DNA from: UBA8389 sp035719105
Lineage (GTDB): Bacteria > Bacteroidota > Bacteroidia > Bacteroidales > UBA1402
Assembly: GCA_035719105.1 (NCBI GenBank)
Contig: DASTGN010000004.1
Span: forward strand, 839,240 to 903,239
Length of the DNA: 64,000 nt
Direction: 5' to 3'
Within the stretch, counting starts at the first letter, position 1. Each line of letters starts with the position of its first letter. Shown in pieces: positions 1-8,562 of this stretch. Under the pieces are notes generated by a model. That model saw only the letters and a list, made by a program, of their open reading frames with translations, was not told the origin of the DNA and did not search any database. The translations under genes were made by a program, and so were the position numbers.

Positions 1-2694
1 GCCTTGATGGCTAATCCAGGTGTCACCTTCGTCGGTGCGGGCTCAACCGTAGCGGCTGCATACCCAACCTACAAATTAGTCGGTGCCTATTATAAAAACA
101 AAGGTGCTGGCTATGTTACCGCACCGAATGTAACATTTAATGCTTCCGCATGGGCGGCAAGTACCGCGTTGACCATTTCATCAACGGCTGCCGTACAAAA
201 AGCCAATGGTGGTAAGTTATACAATCTTGTTTCAAGCGGAACGACTGCTGCAGCAGGTGGCCCAACTGGAACAGGAACCAATATTGTCGAAGGAACTCCT
301 TGGCAACCCAGTACCGTATATGCAGTTGGTAATCAATGTGTCAACGGTGGAAATCTTTACGTGGTCGCTTCCATCGCCAATACTAATACCAGCGCAGCTT
401 CCGGTGGACCTGCTGGAACAACTGCTGGAATTGTTGATAATGACGTGACCTGGAATTATGTGGCAGTTGCTGCCGTATGGAATTATGTTGCCGATGTCCC
501 AACTTGTCATGCAGTCGTATCAGGTGGAAAAGTGACAAGCATCGTCGTTGATAACGCCTCTGCAGGATATTACCCGAATGGTGCTTCATTCGCTTCTTTG
601 AGCATTGATGCTCCTTATCCAAGTTGGGTTTTATCAACTGCTTACAATGTAGGTGATATACGTTCCATCGGGGGTAAAGCCTATACCTGCACGGTAGCTG
701 GTACAAGCGCAGCTACCGGTGGACCAACAGGCTCAGGCACCAACATCGTAGATGGAACCGTTACTTGGGATTATTTGAGTGATGTTACTACCGCGAGCTA
801 TGGTGCTTTGATGGCGGTTGACAATGTAGTCATTACCTCAGCTGGTAGTTATACTGTTGCACCGGCAATTTTCATTGGTTCTTCCATGCAGGTTGGAAAT
901 AATACCAACTCCAGAACGGTTACCGTAAATGGTGATTTGATCATTAAAAATGGTGCAACCTTTTATACTGGCAAATCACAAACACTCAATGTTGGAGGAA
1001 ACTTGATTGCTGAATCCCCGGTTACATTTTTGACGCCCTTGTTGTCTGGTACCGCGTCCACGACCGTAAACTTTACGAAAGCTGGAGCCGCATCCATTTC
1101 TGGTCCCGCCGCCGCAACTTTTAAAGGCGTAACCATCGGTGCAACTACTGCTTTGACTTTTAATTCAACTGGTAATCAGATTGGTGCCACTTTTGATGCC
1201 GGATCTCTTACCGTCAACGCTGGTGGCTCATTGACACTGGCTGCAGGCAAAGCTCTGACGGTTTATGGCAATATTGCAAATGCCGGTACCATCAATCTGA
1301 ACAATGATTCGGGAGCCCCTTCTACATTGATTACAACTGGTACCATTACTGGTGCAGGTACCTCTAATGTGCAACAATATCTAACCGGAACAGGTGGTGC
1401 AACACCAAATGGTAAATATTGGTATGTTTCAAGTCCTTTGACGAACGCAACGAGTGCCGTATATGATTTGACGGAAACTTCAACCCCTCTGAATCAATTA
1501 TGGTCTTATTCTGAATCATTGAACGATTATACACGCGTAACCAGCGCAGCTCCTGTTACCCTGACCCCTGGCGTTGGTTTTGCAGCCCAATTGGGCGATA
1601 ATAAAACGGTGACTCTTGCCGGTGCCTCCATCAATAACGGACCTATTTCTATTGTTGCAACCCGCTCTGCTTACAGCGGCGTTGGAGTCAATAAACGTGG
1701 TTTCAATCTGGTTGGTAATCCCTATCCTTCTTACCTTAACATTAACACAGCTATGGCGGCTGCTGTTGGAATGGAATCCTCCGTTTGGTATAGAACCTAC
1801 GACAGCTCCAGCAATACCATGGTCTTTGACACCTATAATTCTTTTACTGGCGATGGTATTTCACTTACTACTGATTTACCAAAATGGACGAATTCGATTC
1901 CGCCAATGCAAGCATTTTGGGTTCGGGTCAGTGCCGATAGCTTGAGTGGTTCGATGCCTTTGACAACAGCTATGCTTACCCATCAACCGATTGGTAATTT
2001 GACAAGAAGTGAATCGGCTACTCCTCAAATGATTAGACTCCAAGTTTCTAATGGAGTGAATTCAGATCAGGCTCTTATCGGTTTTTATCCTGAAGCTACT
2101 AACTTGTTTGACAAATACGATTCTCATAAGATGCCAAATGAGAGCAAATCGATTCCTGAAATTTATACTTATGTGGGTTCAGATCAGGTGGCCATCAATG
2201 GCATGGCTCCTTTGACCGAAAACCAAGAGCTTGTTTTAGGCTTTAAGACTGGAAAAACAGGAAATTACACCATTAAGGCCATGGAAATATGTAACTTCGA
2301 TCCTAGTACGAAAGTGATTTTGAAGGATAAAGTACTTAATATAACCCAAAACTTGAACCAGACACCTATTTATACCTTTGCTTCAGATTCTTTAACTACC
2401 GATGCTCGCTTCAGTGTAGTAATTGAAAAATTTGCCACCAAGTTGGATGTTTTGAATCATGCTGGCTTTGAAGTGTTCGTGAAAGATAATGATCAAATCC
2501 AAGTGTATTTGAACGATGCCAAAGGAAAACAAGCCCGAATCAACGTGTATAACGCACTTGGTCAACAAATGGTGTCAACTACGACTTCCAACTCCAGTAT
2601 CGTGATTAACAGACCGCTGAATCGTGGTGTCTACATTGTGAAGGTTTATGTTGGCGGAACTCAATCAAGTAAGAAGGTTGTTATAAATAAATAA
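1..2694 (+). CDS. Large secreted repeat protein with T9SS type A sorting domain (5' end outside window)
   Basis: The reading frame is open from the first base, with no signal peptide and no clear start, so the gene begins upstream of the window; about 897 residues are visible. The N-terminal third carries about three copies of a unit of roughly 50 residues. Each has a 'Y.VG....GG..Y' core followed by a TSAATGGPTG-type loop and ends in VTWDY or VTWNY, which resembles small aromatic-rich carbohydrate-binding modules. The middle (about 300-450) is rich in T, G, N and V and looks like a beta-solenoid or autotransporter-like stalk. The last 70 residues (INVYNALGQQ ... GVYIVKV ... KKVVINK) are a typical type A sorting domain, cleaved during export by the type IX system. 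Likely a cell-surface or released protein. The ligand is unknown and the binding-module assignment is by eye only. Confidence 0.8.
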   Translation, partial: ALMANPGVTFVGAGSTVAAAYPTYKLVGAYYKNKGAGYVTAPNVTFNASAWAASTALTISSTAAVQKANGGKLYNLVSSGTTAAAGGPTGTGTNIVEGTPWQPSTVYAVGNQCVNGGNLYVVASIANTNTSAASGGPAGTTAGIVDNDVTWNYVAVAAVWNYVADVPTCHAVVSGGKVTSIVVDNASAGYYPNGASFASLSIDAPYPSWVLSTAYNVGDIRSIGGKAYTCTVAGTSAATGGPTGSGTNIVDGTVTWDYLSDVTTASYGALMAVDNVVITSAGSYTVAPAIFIGSSMQVGNNTNSRTVTVNGDLIIKNGATFYTGKSQTLNVGGNLIAESPVTFLTPLLSGTASTTVNFTKAGAASISGPAAATFKGVTIGATTALTFNSTGNQIGATFDAGSLTVNAGGSLTLAAGKALTVYGNIANAGTINLNNDSGAPSTLITTGTITGAGTSNVQQYLTGTGGATPNGKYWYVSSPLTNATSAVYDLTETSTPLNQLWSYSESLNDYTRVTSAAPVTLTPGVGFAAQLGDNKTVTLAGASINNGPISIVATRSAYSGVGVNKRGFNLVGNPYPSYLNINTAMAAAVGMESSVWYRTYDSSSNTMVFDTYNSFTGDGISLTTDLPKWTNSIPPMQAFWVRVSADSLSGSMPLTTAMLTHQPIGNLTRSESATPQMIRLQVSNGVNSDQALIGFYPEATNLFDKYDSHKMPNESKSIPEIYTYVGSDQVAINGMAPLTENQELVLGFKTGKTGNYTIKAMEICNFDPSTKVILKDKVLNITQNLNQTPIYTFASDSLTTDARFSVVIEKFATKLDVLNHAGFEVFVKDNDQIQVYLNDAKGKQARINVYNALGQQMVSTTTSNSSIVINRPLNRGVYIVKVYVGGTQSSKKVVINK

Positions 2695-2716
2695 GAAATA
2701 ACACTATTTTTGAATG

Positions 2717-2746
2717 AATGGGCTGTCTTTTTTAAGGCAGCCCATT
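2717..2746 (+). terminator. Hairpin terminator after the T9SS protein gene
   Basis: Inverted repeat AATGGGCTGTC / GGCAGCCCATT, an 11-bp stem with one G-T wobble and an 8-base T-rich loop, 20 bases after the stop codon. The T-run lies in the loop rather than after the stem, so it is not a perfect intrinsic terminator. Confidence 0.55.
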
Positions 2747-2771
2747 ATGTTTCATAAACTATATTTTATTT

Positions 2772-2856
2772 TACCGTCCGTTTAGTACAAATAAAGAAGA
2801 AATATACCGTCCATATGTGACAAAAAATAGGAAAATATACCATCTGTTTGTTACAA
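2772..2856 (+). repeat. Three phased direct repeats upstream of the DUF4143 ATPase gene
   Basis: A 19-base motif, consensus TACCRTCYRTWTGTKACAA, occurs at 2772, 2805 and 2838, exactly 33 bp apart (about three helical turns). The bases between copies are A-rich and not conserved. The third copy lies where the -33 box of the downstream promoter should be. The arrangement suggests an operator array or a duplicated promoter-upstream element. Confidence 0.7.
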
Positions 2857-2861
2857 TTGCG

Positions 2862-2869
2862 TATCTTTG
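2862..2869 (+). promoter_or_regulatory. -7 promoter element of the DUF4143 ATPase gene
   Basis: TATCTTTG matches the Bacteroidetes -7 consensus TAnnTTTG exactly and lies 21 bases before the ATG at 2891. No TTTG box is present at the expected distance; that position is occupied by the third copy of the phased repeat. Confidence 0.55.
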
Positions 2870-2890
2870 TGCAAACAAATACTTTCTATA

Positions 2891-4234
2891 ATGATTGATA
2901 GACAGATAATTGGTGAATTGCGGAAATGGAGTCAACGAAAAAATCGCAAACCACTCATTTTGCGTGGAGCTCGTCAAGTAGGGAAAACAACTATTGTAAA
3001 TGAGTTCGCAAAAGAGTATTCTGTTTATTTGAGACTTAATCTCGAAAAGGAGACAGATAAAAACCTATTTGAAAGGTATGATACAATCAATGAATTGGTC
3101 ATCGCCATTCACTTGCACAATGCAAAGAAAATTGAAAATCTACCGACGCTACTTTTTATAGACGAAATTCAGAATTCGCCTAAGGCGGTTGCCATGTTGC
3201 GCTATTTTTACGAAGAGGCAAACCATATTCATGTAATAGCAGCGGGCTCATTATTAGAAAGTCTGCTCAATACCCAACACCTTTCATTCCCAGTTGGGAG
3301 GGTGGAGTATTTGGCGATGCGTCCATGTAGTTTTTTGGAATTTCTAAATGGTATAGGCGAAACGTTTGACGCAGACCTTATTCGTTCACTTCAAGTTGAG
3401 GCTGTTCATGAACGAGTTATGAAGCATTTTAATTCTTATGCTTTGGTTGGGGGTATGCCAGCTGCTATTGTACAGTATGCCGAAAACAGAGATATTTTGT
3501 CCGTAGCAACTATATACGAGTCACTTATTGAATCATACAAAGACGATGCTGAGAAATACGCTTTGAATGATACAACAGTAAAAGTTGTTCGTCACATTTT
3601 ACAAGTAGGATGGGCATACGCTGCTGAAACGATTAGTTTTGAGAAATTTGGAGGGAGTCCTTATAAATCCCGCGAAATGGGGGCTGCTTTTCGTCTCATT
3701 GAAAAAGCGCTTCTGTTTGAACTCGTTTACCCCACTTCGGAAACCAGATTGCCAATTCTTTCCGATTTCAACAAGAAGCCTAAGTTGATTTGGCTAGATA
3801 CCGGTTTGGTTAATTATGCCTCTAAAGTTCAGCAAGAAGTTTTTTCTGTTGTAAACATTCAAGATGCATGGAGAGGTAAAATCGCAGAACAAATTGTCGC
3901 TCAAGAACTATTATCTTTAAGTTCGATGGTGTCGACCAAACGAAACTTCTGGCGAAGAGATAAAGCAGGTTCGAATGCTGAAGTCGATTTTCTTTTTATT
4001 TATAAAGGGATGATCATACCCATTGAAGTTAAATCTGGACATAATGCACGTTTGAAATCATTGCATTTATACATGGATCAAACAACACATCAAGTGGCCG
4101 TTCGGATTTGGTCGAATGCGCTTTCTGTAGATATCGTCAAAACGCCAAATGGTAAAACGTTTAAACTTATAAATATTCCTTTTTACTATCTTGGTGTTTT
4201 AGAGTTGGTATTGGATAAATTCTCTGATTTATAA
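2891..4234 (+). CDS. ATP-binding protein, AAA_14 / DUF4143 family
   Basis: 447 residues. Walker A (GARQVGKTT, about residues 25-33) and Walker B (LLFIDEIQNSP, about 90) sit in an N-terminal AAA_14 domain. The DUF4143 domain follows and ends in a restriction-nuclease-like motif: AEVDF near 363 and IEVKSG near 378. The family is abundant in Bacteroidota accessory DNA; its role is poorly understood, and a nuclease or mobile-element link is only suspected. The ATG at 2891 (MIDRQIIGEL) is preferred to an upstream in-frame start because it is the family's usual N-terminus and follows the -7 element correctly. Stand-alone gene flanked by terminators. Confidence 0.85.
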   Translation: MIDRQIIGELRKWSQRKNRKPLILRGARQVGKTTIVNEFAKEYSVYLRLNLEKETDKNLFERYDTINELVIAIHLHNAKKIENLPTLLFIDEIQNSPKAVAMLRYFYEEANHIHVIAAGSLLESLLNTQHLSFPVGRVEYLAMRPCSFLEFLNGIGETFDADLIRSLQVEAVHERVMKHFNSYALVGGMPAAIVQYAENRDILSVATIYESLIESYKDDAEKYALNDTTVKVVRHILQVGWAYAAETISFEKFGGSPYKSREMGAAFRLIEKALLFELVYPTSETRLPILSDFNKKPKLIWLDTGLVNYASKVQQEVFSVVNIQDAWRGKIAEQIVAQELLSLSSMVSTKRNFWRRDKAGSNAEVDFLFIYKGMIIPIEVKSGHNARLKSLHLYMDQTTHQVAVRIWSNALSVDIVKTPNGKTFKLINIPFYYLGVLELVLDKFSDL

Positions 4235-4265
4235 AAAAAGGACCTACAGTTGCCTGTAAGTCCTT
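4232..4265 (-). terminator. Intrinsic terminator of tRNA-Pro
   Basis: On the minus strand a 12-bp stem with one mismatch (AAGGACTTACAG / CTGTAGGTCCTT) and a GCAA loop is followed by seven T. It lies 14 bases beyond the tRNA 3' end. The stop codon of the convergent DUF4143 gene falls in its T-tract, so the hairpin may serve both genes. Confidence 0.85.
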
Positions 4266-4278
4266 GAGGATCAATTAG

Positions 4279-4354
4279 TCGGGGTGACTAGATTCGAACT
4301 AGCGACCACCCGCCCCCCAGACGGGTACTCTAAACCGGGCTGAGCTACACCCCG
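4279..4354 (-). tRNA. tRNA-Pro (anticodon GGG)
   Basis: The minus strand folds into a full cloverleaf: acceptor CGGGGTG / CACCCCG, D-arm GCTC / GAGT, anticodon stem CCCGT / GCGGG around loop CTGGGGG, and T-arm GCTAG TTCGAAT CTAGT. The anticodon is GGG (proline). The discriminator is A, and CCA is not encoded, so it must be added post-transcriptionally. Confidence 0.95.
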
Positions 4355-4368
4355 TGCTAAATGCGGTG

Positions 4369-4400
4369 CAAAAGTATGAATTTATTGGGGTTTCGCCAAA
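4369..4400 (-). promoter_or_regulatory. Promoter of tRNA-Pro
   Basis: Minus strand TTTG (4397-4400), 20-bp spacer, TACTTTTG (4369-4376): a complete match to the Bacteroidetes sigma-ABfr promoter (TTTG, about 20 bp, TAnnTTTG), placed just upstream of the tRNA 5' end. Confidence 0.8.
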
Positions 4401-4443
4401 TCTGAGCGGAGGTTTTTTGAAAATAAAGGAATTTGGTTGAGGA

Positions 4444-6084
4444 TCAAAAAGTGAATCCGAGCTTCGTTAGACCTGATTGAACGTCGGAGTTGCTCATAAA
4501 GAGGTTCCAAAGCAATCCGGTTCGGTAATTTTCGATCATAACGACGATGGGCCCTTGATCAATGGCTAAATAGGAATCGGCGAACCAATTCCTGTTGAGG
4601 CTGAATGCATCTTTGAAACCGTAAGTTCCCCAGAGTTTATCGCCAAGGGTGTAATAATAAAAGCGAAGGGCAGCCATGCTTTCAACGGGAGTGTACGGGA
4701 AAGAGGACAAGGCGCCGGTCGGAGCAATAACACCAACGTCATGATTGGGAGAGGATGCGGTATAACCATTGGGTATGTCGCTGGCTGTCAGACCCCAACA
4801 CGATCTGCCATAACCATAGAATCCGTTAGGGTTAGCAACACAATACGCAAAATTGATGCGGGCGTGCGCTTGGTTTTGTTCAAAGTAATTGGCATAGCCG
4901 TCTGAAAGGTGTCGCGGATCGAGCCCTAAAAAACTATAATGTGCAAAGAACAAGGGGCCACCTTTGGATTCACCCAATGGAAGCGTGATGCCGTAGTAGT
5001 TGTTACCGTTTCGAATGCTGCCGTTACCTGCCCATCCGTTGGTGTAAACGGATTTGCTGATGGAATGAGTGGGTGAGGATGCGGCCAATACGTAAATGAT
5101 CAACCCCTCGTTCCAGCCACTTACTGGCATGTTCATAATCCAACCTTTGTCGGGCGACCAATGCCAGTAAAGTTTGTCTTGTCCATTTTGCTGAAACCAG
5201 GTCCATTCCACGTTTTCCCAAAGGGTTTGGATTTTTTGACAAAGTGCCTTCTCGGCTGTGTTTCCATTTTTGAAGTAGGCTTGGACCGTGAGTAAACCTT
5301 GAAACAGAAATGCGGTTTCGACTAAATCGGCTCCGTTGTCGTTACTGGAAAAAGCTTGCGTTTTACCCGAAGTCCCGTTCATCCAATGGGGAAAAACGCC
5401 GTGATATTTGTCGGTAGTGGTTAAACTGAGAAAGTTAACAATGCTGTCAAGTCGTGCAAAACCTTGAGCACGAGTAATGAAATTTCGTTCAATTCCGGTA
5501 ATCATGGCCATGAGACCAAAGCCTGAACCGCCTATCGTCACCGTTTCGTTCGAGCCAAAGCGTTCGCGTGCCAGGCCAGAGACAGGATGAGCGTATTTCC
5601 AAAAATAGTCGAAGGTGCGGTGTTGAACCAATGTGAGTAAGCTGTCATCGGAAATGATTGGAAATCGAGGAGTCGTATCCAAAGCGGTTGTGAAATTCAA
5701 AAAGTAGGAATCGATGAGCTTGATGCCCAGATTGTTGCCTGAATATAATGTGAAAGTGTAGGGCGTGAATGCTGCCAGCGCATTGCCTAAGCGAAACGTT
5801 AGCGTTTGTGCATCAGGACTTGTTTGAAACTGGATGTCCGGTGACGAAATGCCGCTGAAGCTGATTTTGGCAAGATTCCATTGATTCTGTTTGATGGCAG
5901 TAGAAAATCGGATGCTGAGAACAAGGGAATCGGTCGTGACATCGTAGGTTGTGCTACCCGATCCAACATTTTTCCCATTAATCGAAAACGATTCGACATA
6001 GGCATTGATTGGAAAAATTGTTTCTTCGCTCTTGCATGAAAACAAGATTGATACGAGCAACAGCAACCAATAAATTTTCCTCAT
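4444..6084 (-). CDS. GH144-type endo-beta-1,2-glucanase, surface lipoprotein
   Basis: 546 residues. Lipoprotein signal with Cys17 (SILFSC) followed by KSEE, an acidic stretch of the kind that directs Bacteroidetes lipoproteins to the cell surface. An Ig-like domain (about 25-125) precedes a glucoamylase-like (alpha/alpha)6 domain of the PF10091/COG5368 type (about 140-546). Recognisable blocks are FDYFW, ARER, GGSGFGLMA, DNGADLVETAFL and YLAIDQGPIVVMIENYR. GH144 enzymes of this architecture cleave beta-1,2-glucan to sophorose-type oligosaccharides. It is the last gene of the PUL and a paralogue of 11566-13101. Activity is inferred from family; a few COG5368 members act on other glucans. Confidence 0.82.
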   Translation of the reverse strand: MRKIYWLLLLVSILFSCKSEETIFPINAYVESFSINGKNVGSGSTTYDVTTDSLVLSIRFSTAIKQNQWNLAKISFSGISSPDIQFQTSPDAQTLTFRLGNALAAFTPYTFTLYSGNNLGIKLIDSYFLNFTTALDTTPRFPIISDDSLLTLVQHRTFDYFWKYAHPVSGLARERFGSNETVTIGGSGFGLMAMITGIERNFITRAQGFARLDSIVNFLSLTTTDKYHGVFPHWMNGTSGKTQAFSSNDNGADLVETAFLFQGLLTVQAYFKNGNTAEKALCQKIQTLWENVEWTWFQQNGQDKLYWHWSPDKGWIMNMPVSGWNEGLIIYVLAASSPTHSISKSVYTNGWAGNGSIRNGNNYYGITLPLGESKGGPLFFAHYSFLGLDPRHLSDGYANYFEQNQAHARINFAYCVANPNGFYGYGRSCWGLTASDIPNGYTASSPNHDVGVIAPTGALSSFPYTPVESMAALRFYYYTLGDKLWGTYGFKDAFSLNRNWFADSYLAIDQGPIVVMIENYRTGLLWNLFMSNSDVQSGLTKLGFTF

Positions 6085-6147
6085 AGGTTAATTTGAACAA
6101 TTGGGGCCAACCCCATGGTCAGCCCCAAAAGTAGTTTATTTTAGTGA

Positions 6148-7011
6148 CTATAGCATTTGAGACACTTCAGCATCGTACAACGCTTTCGCTTCGGTTGCGT
6201 TCAATGCTTTGTCATAGACACGTAGTTCATCCAGGTTGCCTTTGAACCAACCCATCCATCCATCAGTAGCAGTACCTTCCGTTTTTGGACGCCATGCGCC
6301 AATATTGATGACATCTGCATTGAGGAAGCTCAGATTTCCCAGAGGTACACCGGCTTCGTTTGCTTTTCTGTCTTCAACACCAGTGTTGGTAGTAACCTTG
6401 ATACCATCCTTATAAATGACATATTTGGAAGTTGTTCCATCGTATTCAAAAATAAGGTGCATCCATTGATTGATCTTAAAAATGGTGTTGGTATAGCCGA
6501 TGTGTTGGCCAGACCAGGTGGCTCCGTTTTTGAGGAAAAACGCTTTTGGAGCCAACGAATCTGCTGTGGCTGTCAAACGATTTAGAGCCAAAGTCAAGTT
6601 TCCCCAATACAAATCATCAGACTTGCCGATTTGGAAAAAGATTGGTTCAGGATCGCCTGTTACCAATGGTGACTTGAACCACATGGCTACAGAAAACGAA
6701 GTCAATGTTTTCAGTTTACTGTTTGTTGGCAGGGTGTACAACAGGTGGGCACCGTCAGCACCTTGATAAGCTTTGCCACGACGGCCAGTCACGTAGGTCA
6801 CCAAGGGTTGAGCCGTTGGAGTCAGATTGGCAATGGATTCAATCGCATTGTCGTTAAATGGGAAATAGGCTACCAGGTTGGTGGTGGCAATGGTGGAAGG
6901 GTCAACCGCATTGTTGTTGTTATTGTCGTCTTTGTTGCAGGACGTCAGACAAAAACCAGTCACCAAAGCTGTTCCCAGAAACAGGACTTGAAAGAAATTT
7001 TTCTTTTTCAT
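6148..7011 (-). CDS. LamG-domain surface lipoprotein (putative glycan-binding protein of the PUL)
   Basis: 287 residues. Lipobox Cys25 (LTSC) is followed by NKDDNNNNN, an acidic surface-export signal and flexible linker. Residues about 45-280 form a LamG / concanavalin A-like jellyroll (VAYFPFNDNA, SFSVAMWFKSP, WMHLIFEYDGTTSKYVIYKDG, GNLDELRVYDKALNATEAKALYD). It sits directly after susD, where surface glycan-binding proteins of PULs usually lie, so capture of the polysaccharide at the outer membrane is the likely role. No catalytic residues can be argued. Confidence 0.8.
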   Translation of the reverse strand: MKKKNFFQVLFLGTALVTGFCLTSCNKDDNNNNNAVDPSTIATTNLVAYFPFNDNAIESIANLTPTAQPLVTYVTGRRGKAYQGADGAHLLYTLPTNSKLKTLTSFSVAMWFKSPLVTGDPEPIFFQIGKSDDLYWGNLTLALNRLTATADSLAPKAFFLKNGATWSGQHIGYTNTIFKINQWMHLIFEYDGTTSKYVIYKDGIKVTTNTGVEDRKANEAGVPLGNLSFLNADVINIGAWRPKTEGTATDGWMGWFKGNLDELRVYDKALNATEAKALYDAEVSQML

Positions 7012-7064
7012 TGTTTGTGTTTTGTTAAGTTGGACATTCGAAAAAATCTAAGGATAATTTTAGT

Positions 7065-8549
7065 TCAATTGTATAAAGGGTTTTGTACCAGATTGTGATT
7101 CAACTGCATTTGGGTGGCAGGTATCGGAAAAACATTGTTTTTGCCTTCTACAAAATTTTGCGATGACAAGACGGATGCCGCTCTACCAGAACGAACCAGG
7201 TCGAAAAAACGGTCTTCTTCCATGGCCAGTTCTGCCCTGCGTTCATCCCAGACTGCATCGAGGGTGAGGGAATTCAAAACGGTCAATCCTGCTCTCTTTC
7301 TGACTTCGTTGAGTGCAGACAATCCTGTATGACCACTGGTCGTATGACTCGTCGCACCATGGAAATAAGCTTCGGCATACATTAATAAAACATCGGCATA
7401 TCTCAGGATGCGGACGTTGTGTTCAAATCCGTAGCCGTTGTAATTCCAGAGGTTTAATGCAGATGGTGTATACACTTTACCGTTGTAAACCGGATTGGTA
7501 CAAGTGCTTTTGATGCTGTCACCTTCTGGTGTCTTGGTCCCACGATATAATAAGGTGGTGGCAGCTCGAATGGAGTCCTTTCTTGTGGTAAAGAACTGGA
7601 TCAGGTTATCGCTGGGCGTGCAAAATCCCCAACCTTGCATGTTTGATGGTGTATTGGAGCGAGGCCCCTGTACAAAGGCATATTCCAGATAGGTCATATC
7701 GCCCGAAGAACGACCCAGGGTGGAGCTTTGAATTTCGAACAGCGATTCTTTGCTATTTTCACCATCCACAGAGAACACTTCACGGAAGTTGTCCAATAAT
7801 CCGAATCGACCAGAGGCCATGATCCGATCGGTCAGTACAGCAACCGAGTCCCATTCGTTTTGGTACATGTGAACCTTAGCTTTTAGCGCCATCGCCGTGT
7901 ATTTGGTGATGCGGCCTGCCCAATCTTTGGAGTATGATGCAGGCAAAACTTCGATCGCTTCTTGCAAATCTTTTTCGATGAAGGTGTAAAGAGCACTGGT
8001 TGAAGCTTGTGGCTGTGCGGCCAATTGTTCTGCCGTCATGGAAGAATCTATTAGAGGCACCTTACCGAACATCCTGGTCAGGTTGAAATAGGCATAAGCG
8101 CGAATGGTTTTAGATTCGCCTGCACATTGACGGGTGTATGCTTTGTTGTCCGCATTCTGCATGGCGGCTTCAAACAAAGGCATTTCTTGTATGGCATTGT
8201 TGGCTGCACTGACCACATTGAAATAGCCTGTCCAAAGTCCACTGATTAAGCCATTGGAGGGAGTATAAGTGAATTTGTCGATTTGTTGCATTTCGGGATT
8301 GTCGCCGGGCGAGCTTCCTTTGTCGGCATTGTCCGAAGTGATTTCAAAGGCGCCTATGTAGGCGAATGAGTGGACGTTTCCATCCCTCAGCGAGGCGTAG
8401 GCAGCACTGACGGGCAAGAAAATGTTTTCCGATTTGGTATGATCCATACCGGTGGAAGGGACGGTTCCTTCGGGACGAATGTCCAGGAAATCCTGACAAC
8501 CCGTAAAGATCAGCAAACCGATGAACAGCGGTAGAATATGAGTTCTCAT
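7065..8549 (-). CDS. SusD/RagB-family outer-membrane nutrient-binding lipoprotein
   Basis: 494 residues. Lipobox Cys18 (IFTGC), then QDFLDIRPEGTVP, the classic SusD N-terminus. TPR-like helices follow and the C-terminus has the RagB signature (ILRYADVLLMYAEAYF, LNEVRKRAGL, WDERRAELAMEEDRFFDLVRSGRA). It forms the lid over the SusC barrel encoded just upstream (13-bp gap), binds oligosaccharides and hands them to the channel. Confidence 0.95.
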   Translation of the reverse strand: MRTHILPLFIGLLIFTGCQDFLDIRPEGTVPSTGMDHTKSENIFLPVSAAYASLRDGNVHSFAYIGAFEITSDNADKGSSPGDNPEMQQIDKFTYTPSNGLISGLWTGYFNVVSAANNAIQEMPLFEAAMQNADNKAYTRQCAGESKTIRAYAYFNLTRMFGKVPLIDSSMTAEQLAAQPQASTSALYTFIEKDLQEAIEVLPASYSKDWAGRITKYTAMALKAKVHMYQNEWDSVAVLTDRIMASGRFGLLDNFREVFSVDGENSKESLFEIQSSTLGRSSGDMTYLEYAFVQGPRSNTPSNMQGWGFCTPSDNLIQFFTTRKDSIRAATTLLYRGTKTPEGDSIKSTCTNPVYNGKVYTPSALNLWNYNGYGFEHNVRILRYADVLLMYAEAYFHGATSHTTSGHTGLSALNEVRKRAGLTVLNSLTLDAVWDERRAELAMEEDRFFDLVRSGRAASVLSSQNFVEGKNNVFPIPATQMQLNHNLVQNPLYN

Positions 8550-8562
8550 GATGGCTTTGTAT

